Assembly: GCF_017916365.1 (NCBI RefSeq)
Contig: NZ_JAFMSU010000001.1
Span: forward strand, 186,001-250,000
DNA: 64,000 nucleotides
DNA from: Rufibacter roseolus
Lineage (GTDB): Bacteria > Bacteroidota > Bacteroidia > Cytophagales > Hymenobacteraceae
Reading direction: 5' to 3'
How positions within the stretch are numbered: position 1 is the stretch's first letter; each line of letters starts with the position of its first letter. A program made the position numbers and the translations under genes. Under the pieces are notes generated by a model. It was not told the DNA's origin, did not search any database, and saw only the letters and a program-made list of their open reading frames with translations. This document shows positions 62,489-64,000 of this stretch, one piece after another.

Positions 62489-63676
62489 TTAAGCCAACGC
62501 CGAGCCGATCGCTTTTTTCAGCGCGCCCATGATAAACTCATTGCTTCTCTTCAGGATGGTCTCATTCACAAAGAACTTGATCACGCCCTGGCTATCAGGC
62601 ATCCTGAGTTGGATCTGCTCTTTCTCTTTGAGGTAGCCCGTAAACTTGTCATAGTTCACCGGCGCGGTGATCTGGAGGTTGAAGATGTTGCTTCCGCTGG
62701 GGATGGGGCTGATTTTCATGTTCCCAGACGCGTTCATCAGGGCCATCAACTGGTCACCTTTAGCACGGGATTTCTGGAGCAGGCTTTCAATATTGCCTAT
62801 CTTGTCCAAGGCCACGGCGGCATATGGCCAGTTCTGGTAGATGTTACCTCCATAAATCTTGATCAGGTGCGGCATCTGGTCAATGACCGCGGCATCGCCG
62901 GCCAAGATGGCGCCGCCCTTGCTGCCCAGGTACTTGTAAAGCGAGATATAGACGGTGTCAAAATAAGACGCATACTCCCGGATGGGCACCCCCGAATACG
63001 CCGAGGCCAGGTGCAAACGGGCGCCATCCAGGTGCAGTTTGATGCCGTTCTCCCGGCAATACCCCGATATCTTTTTGATCTCCTCCAGCGAGAAAACCTG
63101 CCCATCGGCCCTTCTTACCGGGTTCTCAATGGAAACAGCCCCAATGCCGCTCTGGAAAACTTCCCCTTTTTGGTGGTAGGCGATGGACTCTTTCAGATCA
63201 GCCAGGCTGAACTCTCCTTTACCCGGCGCCAGCGGTACCAACCGCTTGCTGTGCACGGTTTGAGCGGCATCGGCTTCGTCGCGGTAGAGGTGGCTCGTTT
63301 CCTGCACAAAGATTTTGCTCTTGCCTTCGCTCAGCACCCGCAGTGCCAGGTTATTGGCCATGGTCCCCGAGGGCATGAAGATGGCTTTCTGTTTTCCGGT
63401 CAGTTTCGCGAATTCAGCCTCTAAACGGGAGACCGCGCCGCCTTTGGCGTAAGTATCCGGGGTATCGGGGTACTTCTCTGCAATTGCCTGTAGTTCCCGG
63501 GCGTACTCCAGCGGCGAGGTCATGGCGCCATCGGTCACGAAGTTGATGCTTTCCTCTTTTTTGGCGTAACCGGCTAACTCCGCGGAGGCGGACAGTCCGG
63601 AGGGCAGCAGGAAAGGAATCGTTGCCAAACTGGAGGTTTTCAGAAAATCACGCCTCCCTTTTATCTTCTTGGCCAT
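62489..63676 (-). CDS. Tat-exported threonine-aldolase-like PLP enzyme
   Basis: A 395-residue fold-type I PLP enzyme of the beta-eliminating lyase/threonine aldolase family. The N-terminus is a twin-arginine signal (KGRRDFLKTSSLATIPFLL), unusual for a normally cytosolic family. Conserved sites: AIFMPSGTMANNLALRV (PLP phosphate loop), IKLHLDGARLHLA with the cofactor Asp, and SLYKYLGSKGGAILAG where Lys in YKYLG aligns with the PLP-binding Lys. It may cleave beta-hydroxy amino acids in the periplasm; substrate is inferred. It is followed by the gamma-glutamyltransferase gene 141 nt away. Confidence 0.87.
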   Translation of the reverse strand: MAKKIKGRRDFLKTSSLATIPFLLPSGLSASAELAGYAKKEESINFVTDGAMTSPLEYARELQAIAEKYPDTPDTYAKGGAVSRLEAEFAKLTGKQKAIFMPSGTMANNLALRVLSEGKSKIFVQETSHLYRDEADAAQTVHSKRLVPLAPGKGEFSLADLKESIAYHQKGEVFQSGIGAVSIENPVRRADGQVFSLEEIKKISGYCRENGIKLHLDGARLHLASAYSGVPIREYASYFDTVYISLYKYLGSKGGAILAGDAAVIDQMPHLIKIYGGNIYQNWPYAAVALDKIGNIESLLQKSRAKGDQLMALMNASGNMKISPIPSGSNIFNLQITAPVNYDKFTGYLKEKEQIQLRMPDSQGVIKFFVNETILKRSNEFIMGALKKAIGSALA

Positions 63677-63872
63677 AACTATTGTCTAAAGATGTGTAAT
63701 CTTCCCCAATATAAAGGACTCTGTTTGATTTCTTGCCCATCATGGGCGGGTGATGCTTCCACAAATGGCAGGAGGCCTTTTAAGGCAAGTATCCAAGGCA
63801 GCGAATTCGGAGAACGGGCTCACACGGGTAGCTACTGTAACAAGCAGAGCCATCGGTGCTTTTAGATTTACC

Positions 63873-63907
63873 GTTTTCTGGCTCCTTTTTGCTTTATTTG
63901 GCAAAAC
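63873..63907. repeat. Degenerate palindrome-like segment before the last gene
   Basis: Starts GTTTTCTGGCTCC and ends TTGGCAAAAC, 35 nt long; the middle does not fit. It ends 11 nt before an ATG. Weak member at best. Confidence 0.3.
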
Positions 63908-63918
63908 AGATTTCGCGC

Positions 63919-64000
63919 ATGAAGTTCAGCATCACCGGCACCCTCGGTTTACTTTTCCTTTGCCTAGCACCTTCGCTGCAGGCGCAGACCATTCCGGCAT
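63919..64000 (+). CDS. Exported protein, partial (5' end only)
   Basis: An open frame from ATG 63919 to the window edge encodes 27 residues that form a signal peptide (LGLLFLCLAPSLQAQ). The mature protein is outside the window, so no function can be given. It is divergent from the aldolase-like gene. Confidence 0.65.
   Translation, partial: MKFSITGTLGLLFLCLAPSLQAQTIPA

Overview
The window looks like a chromosomal segment of a gliding Bacteroidota bacterium of the order Cytophagales, probably a Hymenobacteraceae member close to Rufibacter or Pontibacter. The evidence is a complete type IX secretion (T9SS) and gliding core (porP-gldKLMN plus porW/sprE), giant secreted proteins with type-B C-terminal sorting domains paired with PorP/SprF-like proteins, and starts and promoters of the Bacteroidota style (few Shine-Dalgarno sites, TAnnTTTG -7 boxes). 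The genus is an inference from family composition, not from a marker gene. No tRNA, rRNA, CRISPR array, prophage or intact transposase was recognised.

Layout. 1-1.6 kb (minus): head of the ATP synthase operon (atpZ, an AtpI-like gene, atpB running off the edge). 1.9-8.7 kb (plus): porW/sprE, a class A penicillin-binding protein and uvrC. 9.2-19.3 kb (minus): a long block lipB, a small conserved gene, a WecA/TagO-type transferase, a DUF4271 membrane protein, hemD, porP, gldK, gldL, gldM, gldN. 19.5-25.4 kb: yraN, a YwqK/MORN-type exported protein, rlpA, a DUF72 protein, a TPR-DUF2268 metallopeptidase and a small AT-rich S1-domain gene. 25.7-34.7 kb (minus): a tripartite MacB-like efflux system (HlyD, TolC, ATPase, two FtsX-type permeases) followed by its likely regulators, a sigma-54 response regulator and a histidine kinase. 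A near-consensus sigma-54 promoter and an upstream perfect 12-bp inverted repeat precede the operon. 35-42 kb (plus): a TrmH-like methyltransferase and a BatA/DUF4175/membrane-protein cluster interrupted by an AT-rich lipoprotein gene. 42.2-59.7 kb (minus): two giant T9SS cargo genes (about 1979 and 2214 residues), each followed by a PorP/SprF-like gene, plus a PorE-like OmpA protein. 60.5-63.7 kb (minus): gamma-glutamyltransferase and a Tat-exported threonine-aldolase-like enzyme. The first bases of an exported protein lie at the right edge.

How it works together: PorP/GldKLMN/PorW form the T9SS trans-envelope machine, PorE-like protein anchors it to peptidoglycan, and the SprF-like proteins are expected to serve the two giant repeat proteins as outer-membrane partners.

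The most unusual signal is not a gene. A degenerate palindrome of about 36 nt, with half-site GTTTTnGGCCnGnTTTT, recurs about 20 times across the window. Most copies lie between genes, often 2-31 nt after a stop codon. Five copies appear to lie inside coding sequences, in more than one reading frame, and 36 nt is a multiple of three, so insertion would keep the frame. This resembles the protein-embedded palindromic elements known from Rickettsia. Separate GTAG-tagged REP palindromes are also present without a RAYT transposase in the window.
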